Of a stretch of DNA of 64,000 nt, positions 55,255 through 64,000 are shown piece by piece (position 1 is the stretch's first letter; each line of letters opens with the position of its first letter). This DNA is from Gemmatimonadaceae bacterium. GTDB taxonomy: Bacteria; Gemmatimonadota; Gemmatimonadetes; Gemmatimonadales; Gemmatimonadaceae. The position numbers were made by a program, and so were the translations under genes. The stretch spans positions 186,001 through 250,000 of the forward strand of contig JADKJT010000030.1 of assembly GCA_016720905.1 (NCBI GenBank), written 5' to 3'. The notes under the pieces are model-generated. The model was given only the letters and a program-made list of their open reading frames with translations. It was not told where the DNA came from and did no database searches.

Positions 55255-55779
55255 ATGATGCCACCGCTGCTGACTCGGCTCGATGCGCGCGATCGCGCGC
55301 TCTTCATCCGTGTTGCGCTTGACGCGAACCGGACGCATCCCCTGCGCGGTTTCTGGACCGCCATCACGCATGTCGGCGGCGCGCGGGGGTCCATCGGCAT
55401 CTGTGTGCTGTCCGTGCTGCTCCCATCGGTCACCGTGGCCATCGCCGGACGCGCCCTCGTGCTCCTGGGTCTGTCGCACCTGGTGGTGCACATCGTCAAG
55501 CGGTTTGCCGTTCGGGAACGACCAACCGTCCGCCTGTCGTTGCCGGCACTGATTCGCGTTCCCGACTGCTATTCGTTCCCGAGTGGACACGCGTGCGCGG
55601 CCATGACGCTCGCCGCGGCGTATGCGTGGGCCTTTCCGATGATGGCGCTGCCGCTGTTGATGCTGGCCCTGCTGGTCGGCCTCTCACGCGTGGTCCTGGG
55701 CGCGCACTATCCGGGCGACGTGGTCGTGGGGCAGGGCATTGCGCTGTTGATCACCTGTGGCGTACTCGCCCTCCCGTGA
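55255..55779 (+). CDS. PAP2 family phosphatase
   Basis: ATG at 55255 (or 55258) gives about 174 residues with several membrane helices. The three PAP2 motifs are clear: KRFAVRERP, YSFPSGHACA and SRVVLGAHYPGDVVVG. Such enzymes dephosphorylate undecaprenyl pyrophosphate or phosphatidic/phosphatidylglycerol phosphates at the outer face of the inner membrane. It follows the M1 peptidase gene. Confidence 0.9.
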   Translation: MMPPLLTRLDARDRALFIRVALDANRTHPLRGFWTAITHVGGARGSIGICVLSVLLPSVTVAIAGRALVLLGLSHLVVHIVKRFAVRERPTVRLSLPALIRVPDCYSFPSGHACAAMTLAAAYAWAFPMMALPLLMLALLVGLSRVVLGAHYPGDVVVGQGIALLITCGVLALP

Positions 55780-55866
55780 CGTGGATCACGATGGTGTGAC
55801 GCGCAGGGGGCGTCGTCGTCAGGCCTTGAGACCCCCTTGGTCAACTCCCATTGCCCACATCGCCGC

Positions 55867-56337
55867 ATGGTCCTGCCGGCCATTTTCAGCCTCCCGACAA
55901 TCGACAGTAGCGTCGAGCAGTTGGAGTCCACCGTGCGACTTCGTCTGGTGGACTGCCGCGTGGAGCACGCGCGCGGGGCGCTTACTCGCGCCGTGGTCGA
56001 GTGCGATGGTCCTGCCACCGGACAACGCACGGTGGGACGGCAGGAGGGCTCGTCATGCCCCGGCGGTGATTTGCGGTTGGCAGCGCTGGCCACCTTGGAC
56101 GCGGTCACGCAGGCCACCTGTGGCGCCCTCACGTTGGACTTGATCGGGGTCAAGCCGCTGCGAGCATTCGACACGAACATCGTGGTCGTCGCGGTGCTGG
56201 CGCATCATGAAGGGAAGGCGACCCGCATTGTCGGGGCGGCGCTGGCGGAGGACGATGCGTTGATTGGCACCGCACGCGCCACGATGCACGCCATCAACCG
56301 TCTGGCCTCACCACTCCTCACGCGCTTGGTGATCTGA
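55867..56337 (+). CDS. Conserved hypothetical protein of unknown function
   Basis: The 156-residue product starting at 55867 reads as a repeated alpha/beta fold: EHARGALTRAVVECDGP, LRLAALATLDAVTQATCGAL, then NIVVVAVLAHHEGKATRIVG and ARATMHAINRLASPLLTRL. The two halves look like the LeuA dimerisation-type or similar regulatory fold, with the second half repeating the first. I cannot assign a family or a function. There is no signal peptide. Confidence 0.6.
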   Translation: MVLPAIFSLPTIDSSVEQLESTVRLRLVDCRVEHARGALTRAVVECDGPATGQRTVGRQEGSSCPGGDLRLAALATLDAVTQATCGALTLDLIGVKPLRAFDTNIVVVAVLAHHEGKATRIVGAALAEDDALIGTARATMHAINRLASPLLTRLVI

Positions 56338-56397
56338 ACACGGTTCTCGGGGTGGGCGGTAGTGTCGGTGACGTCGATGTCAGGATAGCTTCTGCCC

Positions 56398-58071
56398 GTG
56401 CTCCCTCCTCAACGAGTTCCTCGCGTCGCCATTTGGTGTTTGCTGGGTGTGGCAGCCTGTCGATCGGCACCACCGACGCCAGTGGCGACCCCCGCGTCCG
56501 CGGCGCGAATCGAAGACCGTCCCGCCGCCGTCGAGTCGCGACCCATATCGCGAGCGCCAGTTGTCACGCCGAAGCCGGTCACGACCGATGACGATCTCGC
56601 GCGCGCAGTGGTTGCGGTATTCGGAGACACGGCCGCGTTGCATCCCGACTCCACCAGTGGAGCGGACGCGGAGCCCGTGTGGGATATCAATGTGCGTTCG
56701 TACGAAACGCACGAGAGGGTGGCGCACTACGTCCAGCTGTTCACGACTGACGGACGGGAGCGTTTTGCTGCGCGACTCTCGCGAGGATCTCGCTACGAGC
56801 CGATGATTCGATCGAAGCTGCGGGCAAGCGGTATGCCGGAAGACCTCACGTATCTGGCGCTGATCGAAAGCGGGTACGACCCGCACGCGTACTCGCGAGC
56901 GGCGGCGGTCGGAATGTGGCAGTTCATGAGCAGCACGGCGCGCGGCGTCGGTCTGCGGGTGGATTGGTGGATGGATGAGCGGCGTGATCCCGTTCGTTCG
57001 ACCGAAGGGGCCATCCGGTTTCTGGGCTTTCTGCAGAAAGAGTTCGGATCTCTGTATCTCGCGGCGGCGGCGTACAACGGCGGTCCGGGACGCGTGGCAC
57101 GCGGTCTCACGCGCTTTGCCAGCGAGTTGGAAGGCGCGGCAGGCGAAGACCGGTTCTTCGCGCTGGCCGAGCAGGACTACCTTCGTGCCGAAACGAAGAA
57201 CTACGTGCCCCAGCTGATTGCCGCCGCACTGGTGGCCAAGTTGCCAGGACGCTACGGACTATCCGTTGATTCCTCGCCACCGCTCTCCTACGACTCCGTG
57301 CGGGTTCCGGCGGGAACGAGCCTGGCCGCCGTGGCCACGGCCAGTGGGGCAACGAATGTGGTCATGAAGGACCTCAATCCGGCCATCCTGCGTGGTGTCA
57401 CACCACCCGATGGCGAGGTATGGGTCCACGTGCCCAGCGGCACTGGTGAGCGGGCCGCATCGCAATTGGATGGACTGTCGATGGATCAGCGACTCGGTTA
57501 TCGCACCGTGCGGGTTTCCGGCGCTGCGCTGACGCCCGTCGCGCTCTCACAGCGCGAAGGTGTCACGGCCAAGCAACTGCGCTGGTATAACCCGACCTTG
57601 AAAACGACACGAAAAGGGCGTTTGGTCGCAGGCCAGTCCGTTCGAATCCCGGTGCGCGAGGTCTTTGCGTTCGCTCGCGACCTGCCGGATCCTTCCATCG
57701 AACGGTATGGTGGAGAGTCAGCGGCCGCGTTGACCAGAAGCGGTTACCATGTGGTCCGGCGCGGCGAAACGCTGGGGGGCATCGCCAAGCGATACCACCT
57801 GACGGTGCAACGCCTGCAGGCGCTCAACGGACTCAGAGGGAGTCGGGTGCTTCCAGGCCAGACGCTCCGCGTGTCCTCCGGGAAAGGGTCCAGCGCCAGC
57901 GCCGGAACCTCGGCGAAGCGCGCCTCAGGAAGCCGGAAGGCCGTCTCCCGCAAGGTCACATCGCAGAAGACGACGACCGCCACGAAAGCGCCGAGCGCGA
58001 AGAAGGCGCCCATCAAGAAGTCGTCCGGCAAGACCCCACCCGCGAAAAGGAAAACGGCGGCGAAGCGTTAA
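56398..58071 (+). CDS. MltD-like lytic transglycosylase with a LysM domain
   Basis: The GTG at 56398 gives 557 residues with a lipobox (IWCLLGVAAC). The SLT core contains the catalytic Glu in ALIESGYDPHAYSRAAAVGM and WQFMSSTARGVGLRVD, with AAAAYNGGPGRVARG. A degenerate LysM-like stretch is followed by a clear LysM domain (YHVVRRGETLGGIAKRYHLT). The tail is Lys/Ala/Ser-rich and basic. It cleaves peptidoglycan at the outer membrane. Confidence 0.92.
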   Translation: MLPPQRVPRVAIWCLLGVAACRSAPPTPVATPASAARIEDRPAAVESRPISRAPVVTPKPVTTDDDLARAVVAVFGDTAALHPDSTSGADAEPVWDINVRSYETHERVAHYVQLFTTDGRERFAARLSRGSRYEPMIRSKLRASGMPEDLTYLALIESGYDPHAYSRAAAVGMWQFMSSTARGVGLRVDWWMDERRDPVRSTEGAIRFLGFLQKEFGSLYLAAAAYNGGPGRVARGLTRFASELEGAAGEDRFFALAEQDYLRAETKNYVPQLIAAALVAKLPGRYGLSVDSSPPLSYDSVRVPAGTSLAAVATASGATNVVMKDLNPAILRGVTPPDGEVWVHVPSGTGERAASQLDGLSMDQRLGYRTVRVSGAALTPVALSQREGVTAKQLRWYNPTLKTTRKGRLVAGQSVRIPVREVFAFARDLPDPSIERYGGESAAALTRSGYHVVRRGETLGGIAKRYHLTVQRLQALNGLRGSRVLPGQTLRVSSGKGSSASAGTSAKRASGSRKAVSRKVTSQKTTTATKAPSAKKAPIKKSSGKTPPAKRKTAAKR

Positions 58072-58082
58072 GCCTCGCCGCC
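58056..58082. terminator. Hairpin over the end of the MltD-like gene
   Basis: GGCGGCGA and TCGCCGCC form an 8-base perfect stem across the stop codon, between two converging transglycosylase genes. It may terminate either transcript. Confidence 0.5.
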
Positions 58083-58103
58083 GCCATGTCCTGAGGAATC
58101 GCG

Positions 58104-58913
58104 TTAGTCCAGGACGCCGCGGCCGCGATACCCACGCATCACGATGCTCTCATAGCCATTCGTGGGATCCATCCCCAGACTGAGGGCGTTTTGCACGGCC
58201 GCCGGTCCCCGATTGTAGACCAGTAACGCCAGCTTGAGATTGCCCTTGTACTCGCGAATCAGCGATCGCAGGTACTTGAAGCCAATTCGCAGGTTCACGT
58301 CCGGGTCGAGTAGCAGCTCACGCGTGACATTCGGCTCGAACTCGCGCGCCGTGCCCAGCATCAACTGCGTCAACCCCACGGCACCGACCGGGCTGGTCGC
58401 CTTCGTGTCGAACACGCTTTCCACGCGTACCAAACGAAAACCAAGCTCCGGCTCAATGCCGGCGGTGACGGCGGCGTCATAGACGCGCCGGGCAAGGTCA
58501 GGCTTGATGCGATATCGCGTGGAGTATGTATAGATGCGATGCCATCGGCTGAGCGATTCACGTCGCTCCACCTCACGCGGATCGATGCCGAACGGGAGGG
58601 ACGGCGCCTGAGTAGCCTTTCGTGTCAGCACCGCTCCGGCGGGGCGCCAGGACGGTTGAATTGGCAGACTGGCGCCAGCCACGGCGCTGGCCACCATGCG
58701 GACGGTCGACATCGGGCCACGGGCGTCGCTCGTTCCTTTCGGAGTTGCCACCACCGCGCGATCAGGCGTGATCAATGCCGCCGCCGTGAACACGACCGTT
58801 GCCACTACCGCGACCCGCGTCAGCCGCCGCTTGGCCTGCCGGCGATGCATGCGCCGTCGGCGAGCCGCCGCGTCCAAAGTCATGCTGCCATCAAGTGGAT
58901 CGATATTCATCAT
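58104..58913 (-). CDS. Membrane-anchored lytic transglycosylase (SLT domain)
   Basis: The 269-residue protein has a basic N-terminus and one membrane anchor (VAVVATVVFTAAALI). The SLT domain has the catalytic Glu in FRLVRVESVFDTKATSP, then VGAVGLTQLMLGTA and LLVYNRGPAAVQ. It cleaves the glycan strand in the periplasm and is the second of two transglycosylases converging here. A MoaC gene follows upstream on the same strand. Confidence 0.9.
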   Translation of the reverse strand: MMNIDPLDGSMTLDAAARRRRMHRRQAKRRLTRVAVVATVVFTAAALITPDRAVVATPKGTSDARGPMSTVRMVASAVAGASLPIQPSWRPAGAVLTRKATQAPSLPFGIDPREVERRESLSRWHRIYTYSTRYRIKPDLARRVYDAAVTAGIEPELGFRLVRVESVFDTKATSPVGAVGLTQLMLGTAREFEPNVTRELLLDPDVNLRIGFKYLRSLIREYKGNLKLALLVYNRGPAAVQNALSLGMDPTNGYESIVMRGYRGRGVLD

Positions 58914-58940
58914 GGTCCTCCGTCCAAGTCGTCTGGTCTA

Positions 58941-59477
58941 TCACGGACCGCTGATGAAATCCCCTCTCGTGCCGCCGCGTTTCTCGCGCAGCAGGATCTC
59001 GGAAATCACCATCGTCCGGTCGATCGCCTTCGCCATGTCGTATACCGCCAGCAACGCCACGGAAACGGCAGTCAACGCTTCCATCTCCACCCCGGTCTGG
59101 GCGGTGGTTCTGACAAATCCCTCGACCCGAAGGCCAGGGAGGGACTCATCGAGGTTAACCAGAACCTCTACCCCGGACAACGGCAAAGGGTGACACAGGG
59201 GGATAAGGTCGGACGTGCGCTTGGCCGCCTGAATCCCGGCCAATCGTGCCACCGGTATGACATCACCTTTCGCTAAGGTATTGTCTCGTATGGCTTTAAA
59301 TGTAGCTAGTTGCATCCGAATAGTCCCGCTGGCGAACGCCGATCGGAGGGAAAATGGCTTTGCTCCGACGTCCACCATACTGAATTTTCCAGTCGCATCG
59401 ACGTGCGTTAACTCGCGCGCGACCTCCCCAGCCACCCCCTGATTGTCCGATTTGCCTGCCTTCACGTGTACCTCCAT
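58941..59477 (-). CDS. moaC: Cyclic pyranopterin monophosphate synthase
   Basis: The 178-residue protein has the MoaC core throughout: MVDVGAKPFSLRSAFASGTI, KGDVIPVARLAGIQAAKRTS, DLIPLCHPLPLSGVEVLVN and the end TGVEMEALTAVSVALLAVYD. It converts 3',8-cyclo-GTP to cPMP in molybdenum cofactor synthesis. MoaA was not found in the window. The N-terminal 15 residues are slightly longer than usual. It lies between the SLT gene and holB on the same strand. Confidence 0.97.
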   Translation of the reverse strand: MEVHVKAGKSDNQGVAGEVARELTHVDATGKFSMVDVGAKPFSLRSAFASGTIRMQLATFKAIRDNTLAKGDVIPVARLAGIQAAKRTSDLIPLCHPLPLSGVEVLVNLDESLPGLRVEGFVRTTAQTGVEMEALTAVSVALLAVYDMAKAIDRTMVISEILLREKRGGTRGDFISGP

Positions 59478-59518
59478 GGAACGAATGGTCCGCGCGATGG
59501 CGCACGGTGTAAGGCTTG

Positions 59519-60610
59519 CTATGGACGCAGCGTGCGATGCAGCGCGCCAAGCAGCGATGCACTGAGGAGTTGCGGACTGACGTTGCCCTGCGCGCGCAAC
59601 TTGGTGTACTCGACATCCATCAGCGCACTCGCCGTTCGGCGGGCGTCGGATTCGTGACCGGAAGCAACTAGCTGTCGAGCCCGTGTATGAAGCAGCACCG
59701 TGAGGGCGTCCAGCATCTCACTGAATGCTCCTCGAGCGCCTGATACCCCCTGTCGCGCGGCGACCTTGGTCCGATCGGCCTCGCCGGCGGGTGTCGATGG
59801 CAGCAACGCGACCTCGAGCAGCCGCCGCGCCGATGCGAACGAAGAAGCATTGGACTCGCTGGCCAGTAAGTCGCCAAGCGCACCGCCGGAGCGCCCGAAC
59901 GCTTCATCCAGGGTGATGGCGGAGAGTCGACGCTGTACGGCGACGTCAGCAAGGAACGCCTCAACGTCCACGCGACCTATCGGCGGCACACGCATGGTGA
60001 CCACCCGCGAACGAATGGTCGGCAGGAGCGCCCCTGGTTCACTGCTGGTGAGGATCAGGGTGGTGCTCCGTGAGGGCTCCTCCAGCAGCTTGAGGAAGGC
60101 ATTCGCTGCGAATTCCGCGCCTTCCTGCGGCACCATTCGCTCGGCATCCCCCACCACGAAGACCGCTCGTGATGCCATCGCCGGACGGACGGCGGCCTGC
60201 TGTACCAACGCTCGAACCGTGGCCACATGAATGCCTTCACTGCCCAGCGAGGGTGCCCACAGGCCGTCAGCCGCCATTCGTTCCGCAATGGCGTCGCCCA
60301 GGTCGGCATTCACGTCATCCGGCGTTGGGTCTCCGTCTTTGAGGCGCGGTCGAGGGAAGAACCAGTGCAAGTCGGGGTGCTGGCCGCGATTTCCGTACCG
60401 ACACTGCTGGCACTCGCCACAGGGCTCCTCAAGTCCATCGGCGGTTGCCCGCTCGCAGATGAGCAGCTGCCCAAGCCACAACGCCAGTCGTTGCTTCCCC
60501 ACCCCCCGCCTTCCAACAAACAGCAAGCTGGATGGCAGCCTGCCCGCGTGCCAGGATGCGGCGAGGCGCTGGCGGAGGGCGTGGTGTCCAAAGACGGGGC
60601 GGTGGGCCAT
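59519..60610 (-). CDS. holB: DNA polymerase III subunit delta'
   Basis: The start at 60610 is chosen because GHHALRQRLAASWHAGRLPS and SLLFVGRRGVGKQRLAL follow in the usual place. The protein has 363 residues. The AAA+ clamp-loader features are the P-loop (GRRGVGK), the zinc-binding CGECQQC and the RAVFVVGDAERM segment. SSEPGALLPTIRSR is typical of delta'. The delta' subunit completes the clamp loader with tau/gamma and delta. Confidence 0.88.
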   Translation of the reverse strand: MAHRPVFGHHALRQRLAASWHAGRLPSSLLFVGRRGVGKQRLALWLGQLLICERATADGLEEPCGECQQCRYGNRGQHPDLHWFFPRPRLKDGDPTPDDVNADLGDAIAERMAADGLWAPSLGSEGIHVATVRALVQQAAVRPAMASRAVFVVGDAERMVPQEGAEFAANAFLKLLEEPSRSTTLILTSSEPGALLPTIRSRVVTMRVPPIGRVDVEAFLADVAVQRRLSAITLDEAFGRSGGALGDLLASESNASSFASARRLLEVALLPSTPAGEADRTKVAARQGVSGARGAFSEMLDALTVLLHTRARQLVASGHESDARRTASALMDVEYTKLRAQGNVSPQLLSASLLGALHRTLRP

Positions 60611-60725
60611 GGGGCCAATATGCCGGACCAGACGCCTCACGTGAAGCGATGGGGACCATTCGATGCGGCGTACGCCGCATGCCCTGCTCGTGCGACCGAC
60701 GCGTCGGATCGGTACGTTGGTGTCC

Positions 60726-61934
60726 ATGACGATTCTTGACGCCGTCCGGCGATTCTCAGGGAAGGCGACCGTCCGGTTCGCCGTGGTGTTCGCGGCGTGG
60801 TCCGGGACCGCGTCGTTGAGTGCACACGCGCAACCAACTCGGGCGCGCGCCATCGGATTGGTGCCGGGGGTGTTCGCACCCGGACGATGGAACGCCATTA
60901 CCGACGTGGTTGGCGTGCGCGTCGGTCACGCCACCGTGAGCGACGGCGACTCGCTCCGCACCGGCGTGACGGCGATCATCCCGCACCGCGGTGACCTTTT
61001 TCGAGACCGCGTGCCGGCCGCACTGCACGTCGGCAACGGCTTTGGCAAGCTGCTGGGTGCGACACAACTCAGAGAATTGGGCGAACTGGAAACACCGATC
61101 GTGCTGACCTGTACGCTGTGCATCTGGCAGGCCGGCGATGCGCTGGCCCAATGGATGTTGCGGAAGCCCGAGAATGCTGCCGTGCGGTCCATCAATCCGG
61201 TGGTCGGTGAAACGAACGATGGCGTACTCAACGCGACCCGACAGCGCCCGGGTATTGGTGCGGCCGTGGTGCGCGCCCTGGAACAGGCTGACACCGGCGC
61301 GGTTGCCGAGGGCAGCGTTGGCGCCGGTCACGGCACCGTGATGTTTGGGTGGAAAGGTGGCATAGGCACATCGTCACGGGTGCTTCCGGCGTCGCTGGGT
61401 GGATACACGATTGGCGTTCTGGTGCAGGGGAACTATGGCGGCGTATTGCAGATGGCCGGCGTGCCCATTGGCGTGCTGCTTGGACGGTACTCGTTTCAAC
61501 GCGATGTTGAGAATGCACGGCGACCGGGTGGCGGGCCGGGCGATGCGTCGGCGGAGCATGGTGACGGATCGTGCATGATCGTGATTGCCACCGACGCGCC
61601 GGTGCTCGCGCGCAATCTCCAGCGGTTGGCCGCGCGGGCGGTCATGGGGCTCGCGCGCACCGGGTCGAGTGCCTCGAATGGATCGGGCGACTATGTCCTG
61701 GCTTTCTCGACGGCGCCTTCGGTCCGGCGCAATCCCGATGCCGTCGTCGCGTCCATGCAGGAACTGGGGAACGATGCGATGTCATCGCTGTTCCAGGCCG
61801 TGACTGAAGCCACCGAAGAAGCGTTGTACAATGCGCTCTTGATGGCCACTCCGGTCTCCAGTCGAGCCGGGCGCGTGAATCCGCTGCCGGTTGATTCGGT
61901 CCGGCAGCTGTTGCGAGTCAGGGGCATTCGCTGA
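60726..61934 (+). CDS. Exported P1 family peptidase (DmpA-like)
   Basis: The ATG at 60726 gives 402 residues with a signal peptide. The family core reads NAITDVVGVRVGHATVSDG, then VGAGHGTVMFGWKGGIGTSS. Ser in GGIGTSSR is the expected N-terminal nucleophile after self-cleavage into two chains. Members release N-terminal D- or beta-amino acids or hydrolyse amides. It fits the window's concern with D-amino acids and peptides. It is convergent with the MetX-Hom fusion. Confidence 0.9.
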   Translation: MTILDAVRRFSGKATVRFAVVFAAWSGTASLSAHAQPTRARAIGLVPGVFAPGRWNAITDVVGVRVGHATVSDGDSLRTGVTAIIPHRGDLFRDRVPAALHVGNGFGKLLGATQLRELGELETPIVLTCTLCIWQAGDALAQWMLRKPENAAVRSINPVVGETNDGVLNATRQRPGIGAAVVRALEQADTGAVAEGSVGAGHGTVMFGWKGGIGTSSRVLPASLGGYTIGVLVQGNYGGVLQMAGVPIGVLLGRYSFQRDVENARRPGGGPGDASAEHGDGSCMIVIATDAPVLARNLQRLAARAVMGLARTGSSASNGSGDYVLAFSTAPSVRRNPDAVVASMQELGNDAMSSLFQAVTEATEEALYNALLMATPVSSRAGRVNPLPVDSVRQLLRVRGIR

Positions 61935-61951
61935 ACGGTGTGTCGTCGGCG

Positions 61952-64000
61952 CTAGCCGAGTAGGTCGCTAAGTACGGCACCGGCGGTGGCGCGTCCGCCC
62001 GCGCCGGTCCCTTGAAGCACCAGTGCGCCTGCCGACGTGCTCTCGATCACGATACGATTGGTGGGACCGCTCACTCCGGCCCATGGGTCGTCACGCGACA
62101 CGCGCGTGGGGATGATACGGGCCACCAAGGCGCCGTGCTCGACGGCGCAACTGGCGATCAGTTTCACGCGGTCTCCCTCTGCCGCCACCCGCGCGGCCCA
62201 ACTGGCGGTCTCGGCGTCGATCCCGCGGCGGACCACCGTCAGCGTCGTCGGATGGATGCCAAACACCAGCCACGCGAGTACCCGCAGTTTGTCTTCTGCG
62301 TCTTCCCCGGACAAATCGCGTGTTGGATCGGCCTCGGCGTATCCGAGCTGTTGCGCGCGACCAATCGCCTCGGCGAGCGATGCCCCTTCGGTCACGCAGT
62401 CGAGCACGAAGTTACTGGTGCCGTTCAGAATGCCGCTGATGCAGTGAATGCCGACGCCGGCCGCACCGTGGCGAATGCAACGGATGACGGGAATCGCACC
62501 GGCCACGGCTCCTTCAAAATCGATTCGCGTTCCGTGGGCGTGTGCAAGGGCCACCAGTTCGGGGCCGCGTGCCGCCAGGAGCGCCTTGTTGGCTGTAACA
62601 ACGCGGATGCCTCGCTGCAATGCGGCTTCGACCAGCGTGCGAGCCGTGGTGGTGCCACCGATCACTTCGACCAGAACGTCGGTATCATCATCGAGCAATA
62701 CGGTGGGATCGATCACCCGCGCCTGCGGCGACGCACTGCCGTGTGCGATGGCCTGTTCGAGCGAAGGGCGCCGCCGACTACCGTCGCGTATCAGCACGCG
62801 GTCAACCAGCACCGCACGCCGGTCGCGGCCGGGCTCCGACAGAAGGTCCAGCAGTCCGCCGCCCACATGGCCGCAGCCGGCGAGCGCGACCCGAAGGGTC
62901 TGTGAATGAATTGGCGTTGCTGTGCGCGCGGTGCGCGCGCTCCGAACGAATGTGTCGCGGGCGGGCGCGCTCCGTTCCATGACGGCGGCGGTCTCGTTCG
63001 TCGGCGCCGCGGGCGGATCCACCACGCGTTCCATCGCGCGACGGAGAATGTCACTGACGCGGGCCGTTTCGAGCAGGAACGCATCATGACCGTGGATCGA
63101 AGGGAGTTCGACATACTGCGCACCAACGGCCCGGGTCCACTCGCGCACCGATTCAGCGGGATAGAGTTGATCGCCAGGGATGCCAACGCCCGTCAAGCGG
63201 GCGCCGACGGCCGACAGGGCCGCCGGGATGCCGCCACGATCACGACCGACATCATGTGCATCCATGGCATCCAGCAGGGTGGCGTAGCTCGTCGCATCAA
63301 ACCGCGCGACCAGCTTCTCTCCGTGCGCCGCGAGCCACTCGTTCATGAGGAATGTGCCGTTGGTCCCACGCGAGCGACCAAAGCGCTGCTCGAGTCCTGT
63401 AGGTGTCCGGTAGCTGAGCATGCCCACCATGCGGGCAAGCGCGAGGCCTTCGCGCGGGCCCGCAATGGCAATCGCGCGCCGCATGATCGCGTTCCAGGCC
63501 AATCCCTGCGCGGTCTGCGCGGCGGGCGCGGCCAATACGACGGCGGCGCGCACGCGCTGGGGGAAACTCGCGGCAAATTCGAGCGCAACCTGTCCGCCCA
63601 GTGACCCACCGCACACGAGAAGCGGCGTGGCCACACCCAGCGCATCAAGCACGCGTGCCAGAACCGCCGCCTGGTCGCGCGTCGTGATCGGTGGCGACAG
63701 GCGCACGCCATCACCACGCCTGATGGTGGTTCCGTCACACCCGCCCAACAAGTTCGTGGTGAGCACCGCATGCCGCGCGGGATCAAGCGCGCCGCCTTCG
63801 CGGACGACGCCGCGCCACCAGTCGGTGGCGTTCACGGTACCGGTTAACGCATGAACGACCAGCACGAGATTGTCGCGCGCGCTGTTGAGTGCTCCCTCCA
63901 GGCGATAGCGCACGTCCAGCGTCTCCAACCGTTCACCGGACTCAAGCGACACGTTGTGAAACGTCAGCACCTGCTCGCGGATTGGCCATGCCCCCTGCGT
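61952..64000 (-). CDS. MetX-homoserine dehydrogenase fusion (5' end reaches the window edge)
   Basis: A single frame joins two enzymes. The first 340 residues are homoserine O-acetyltransferase (MetX, alpha/beta hydrolase): TNLLGGCDGTT, the nucleophile in GGSLGGQVAL, an Asp in GDQLYPAES and the His in IHGHDAFLLE. Residues from about 360 are homoserine dehydrogenase: VALAGCGHVGGGLLDL for NAD(P), GILNGTSNFVLDCV, and LSGEDAEDKLRVLAWL. Homoserine made by one half is thus acetylated by the other, feeding methionine synthesis. A GTG at 63970 could start it, but the frame stays open to the window edge (WPIREQ), so the true start may lie outside. Confidence 0.9.
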   Translation of the reverse strand, partial: TQGAWPIREQVLTFHNVSLESGERLETLDVRYRLEGALNSARDNLVLVVHALTGTVNATDWWRGVVREGGALDPARHAVLTTNLLGGCDGTTIRRGDGVRLSPPITTRDQAAVLARVLDALGVATPLLVCGGSLGGQVALEFAASFPQRVRAAVVLAAPAAQTAQGLAWNAIMRRAIAIAGPREGLALARMVGMLSYRTPTGLEQRFGRSRGTNGTFLMNEWLAAHGEKLVARFDATSYATLLDAMDAHDVGRDRGGIPAALSAVGARLTGVGIPGDQLYPAESVREWTRAVGAQYVELPSIHGHDAFLLETARVSDILRRAMERVVDPPAAPTNETAAVMERSAPARDTFVRSARTARTATPIHSQTLRVALAGCGHVGGGLLDLLSEPGRDRRAVLVDRVLIRDGSRRRPSLEQAIAHGSASPQARVIDPTVLLDDDTDVLVEVIGGTTTARTLVEAALQRGIRVVTANKALLAARGPELVALAHAHGTRIDFEGAVAGAIPVIRCIRHGAAGVGIHCISGILNGTSNFVLDCVTEGASLAEAIGRAQQLGYAEADPTRDLSGEDAEDKLRVLAWLVFGIHPTTLTVVRRGIDAETASWAARVAAEGDRVKLIASCAVEHGALVARIIPTRVSRDDPWAGVSGPTNRIVIESTSAGALVLQGTGAGGRATAGAVLSDLLG

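Noticed and set aside
1..64000. Mobile element or phage island
   Set aside because: I found no transposase, integrase, phage structural or plasmid gene, and no shift of coding style that would point to one.

Overview
The window is about 64 kb of high-GC bacterial chromosome with dense genes, many 4-base start/stop overlaps, and many secreted proteins and lipoproteins. The gene content suggests an aerobic soil or sediment heterotroph, most likely of the phylum Gemmatimonadota. The clues are DUF1592/DUF1552 cytochrome pairs, PQQ dehydrogenases, NHL propellers, DUF4097 and DUF885 proteins, Big_2 lipoproteins, and a MetX-homoserine dehydrogenase fusion. The assignment rests on gene content only; no rRNA is present.

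Layout. 1-6.7 kb: a secreted HpcH/HpaI-type aldolase (cut by the window edge) diverges from an operon of a frameshifted DUF1592 cytochrome c protein, a DUF1552 protein and an ankyrin protein. 6.8-14.2 kb: FmdB and exported RidA-like proteins, then a PQQ dehydrogenase preceded by a HupE/UreJ-cytochrome c fusion and flanked by two NHL propellers. 14.3-24.5 kb: two MATE pumps, an N-acyl-D-amino-acid deacylase operon, a DUF4097 protein, a frameshifted M28 peptidase and an amidase. 24.6-34.6 kb: a surface module of two Big_2/InlB-type lipoproteins, a PEP-CTERM protein, two CsgG-like proteins, a beta-barrel and a zinc-ribbon Ser/Thr kinase.

34.6-41.2 kb: metallo-beta-lactamase-fold, DUF885, DinB, cytochrome c and prolyl oligopeptidase genes, with one apparent propeller remnant. 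41.5-43.4 kb: rplS, rnhB and a dienoyl-CoA reductase-like SDR. 43.6-49.2 kb: an OmpA-like lipoprotein, then two GT4 glycosyltransferases around a DUF2334 deacetylase, and a lipoprotein with a degenerate M23-like segment. A tRNA-Lys(UUU) follows. 49.3-55.2 kb: a tightly overlapping set of MscS channel, histidine kinase, response regulator and M1 aminopeptidase. 55.2-64 kb: PAP2 phosphatase, two lytic transglycosylases, moaC, holB, a P1 peptidase and the MetX-Hom fusion, which reaches the window end.

Taken together, the genes describe a cell that degrades peptides and amides outside the cytoplasm, oxidises small substrates with periplasmic quinoprotein and cytochrome modules, and invests heavily in its envelope. 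I saw no transposase, integrase, phage gene, CRISPR array or rRNA. Intergenic spaces often hold strong palindromes or 7-base tandem repeats. Two genes carry single-base frameshifts in GC-rich runs and may be sequence errors.
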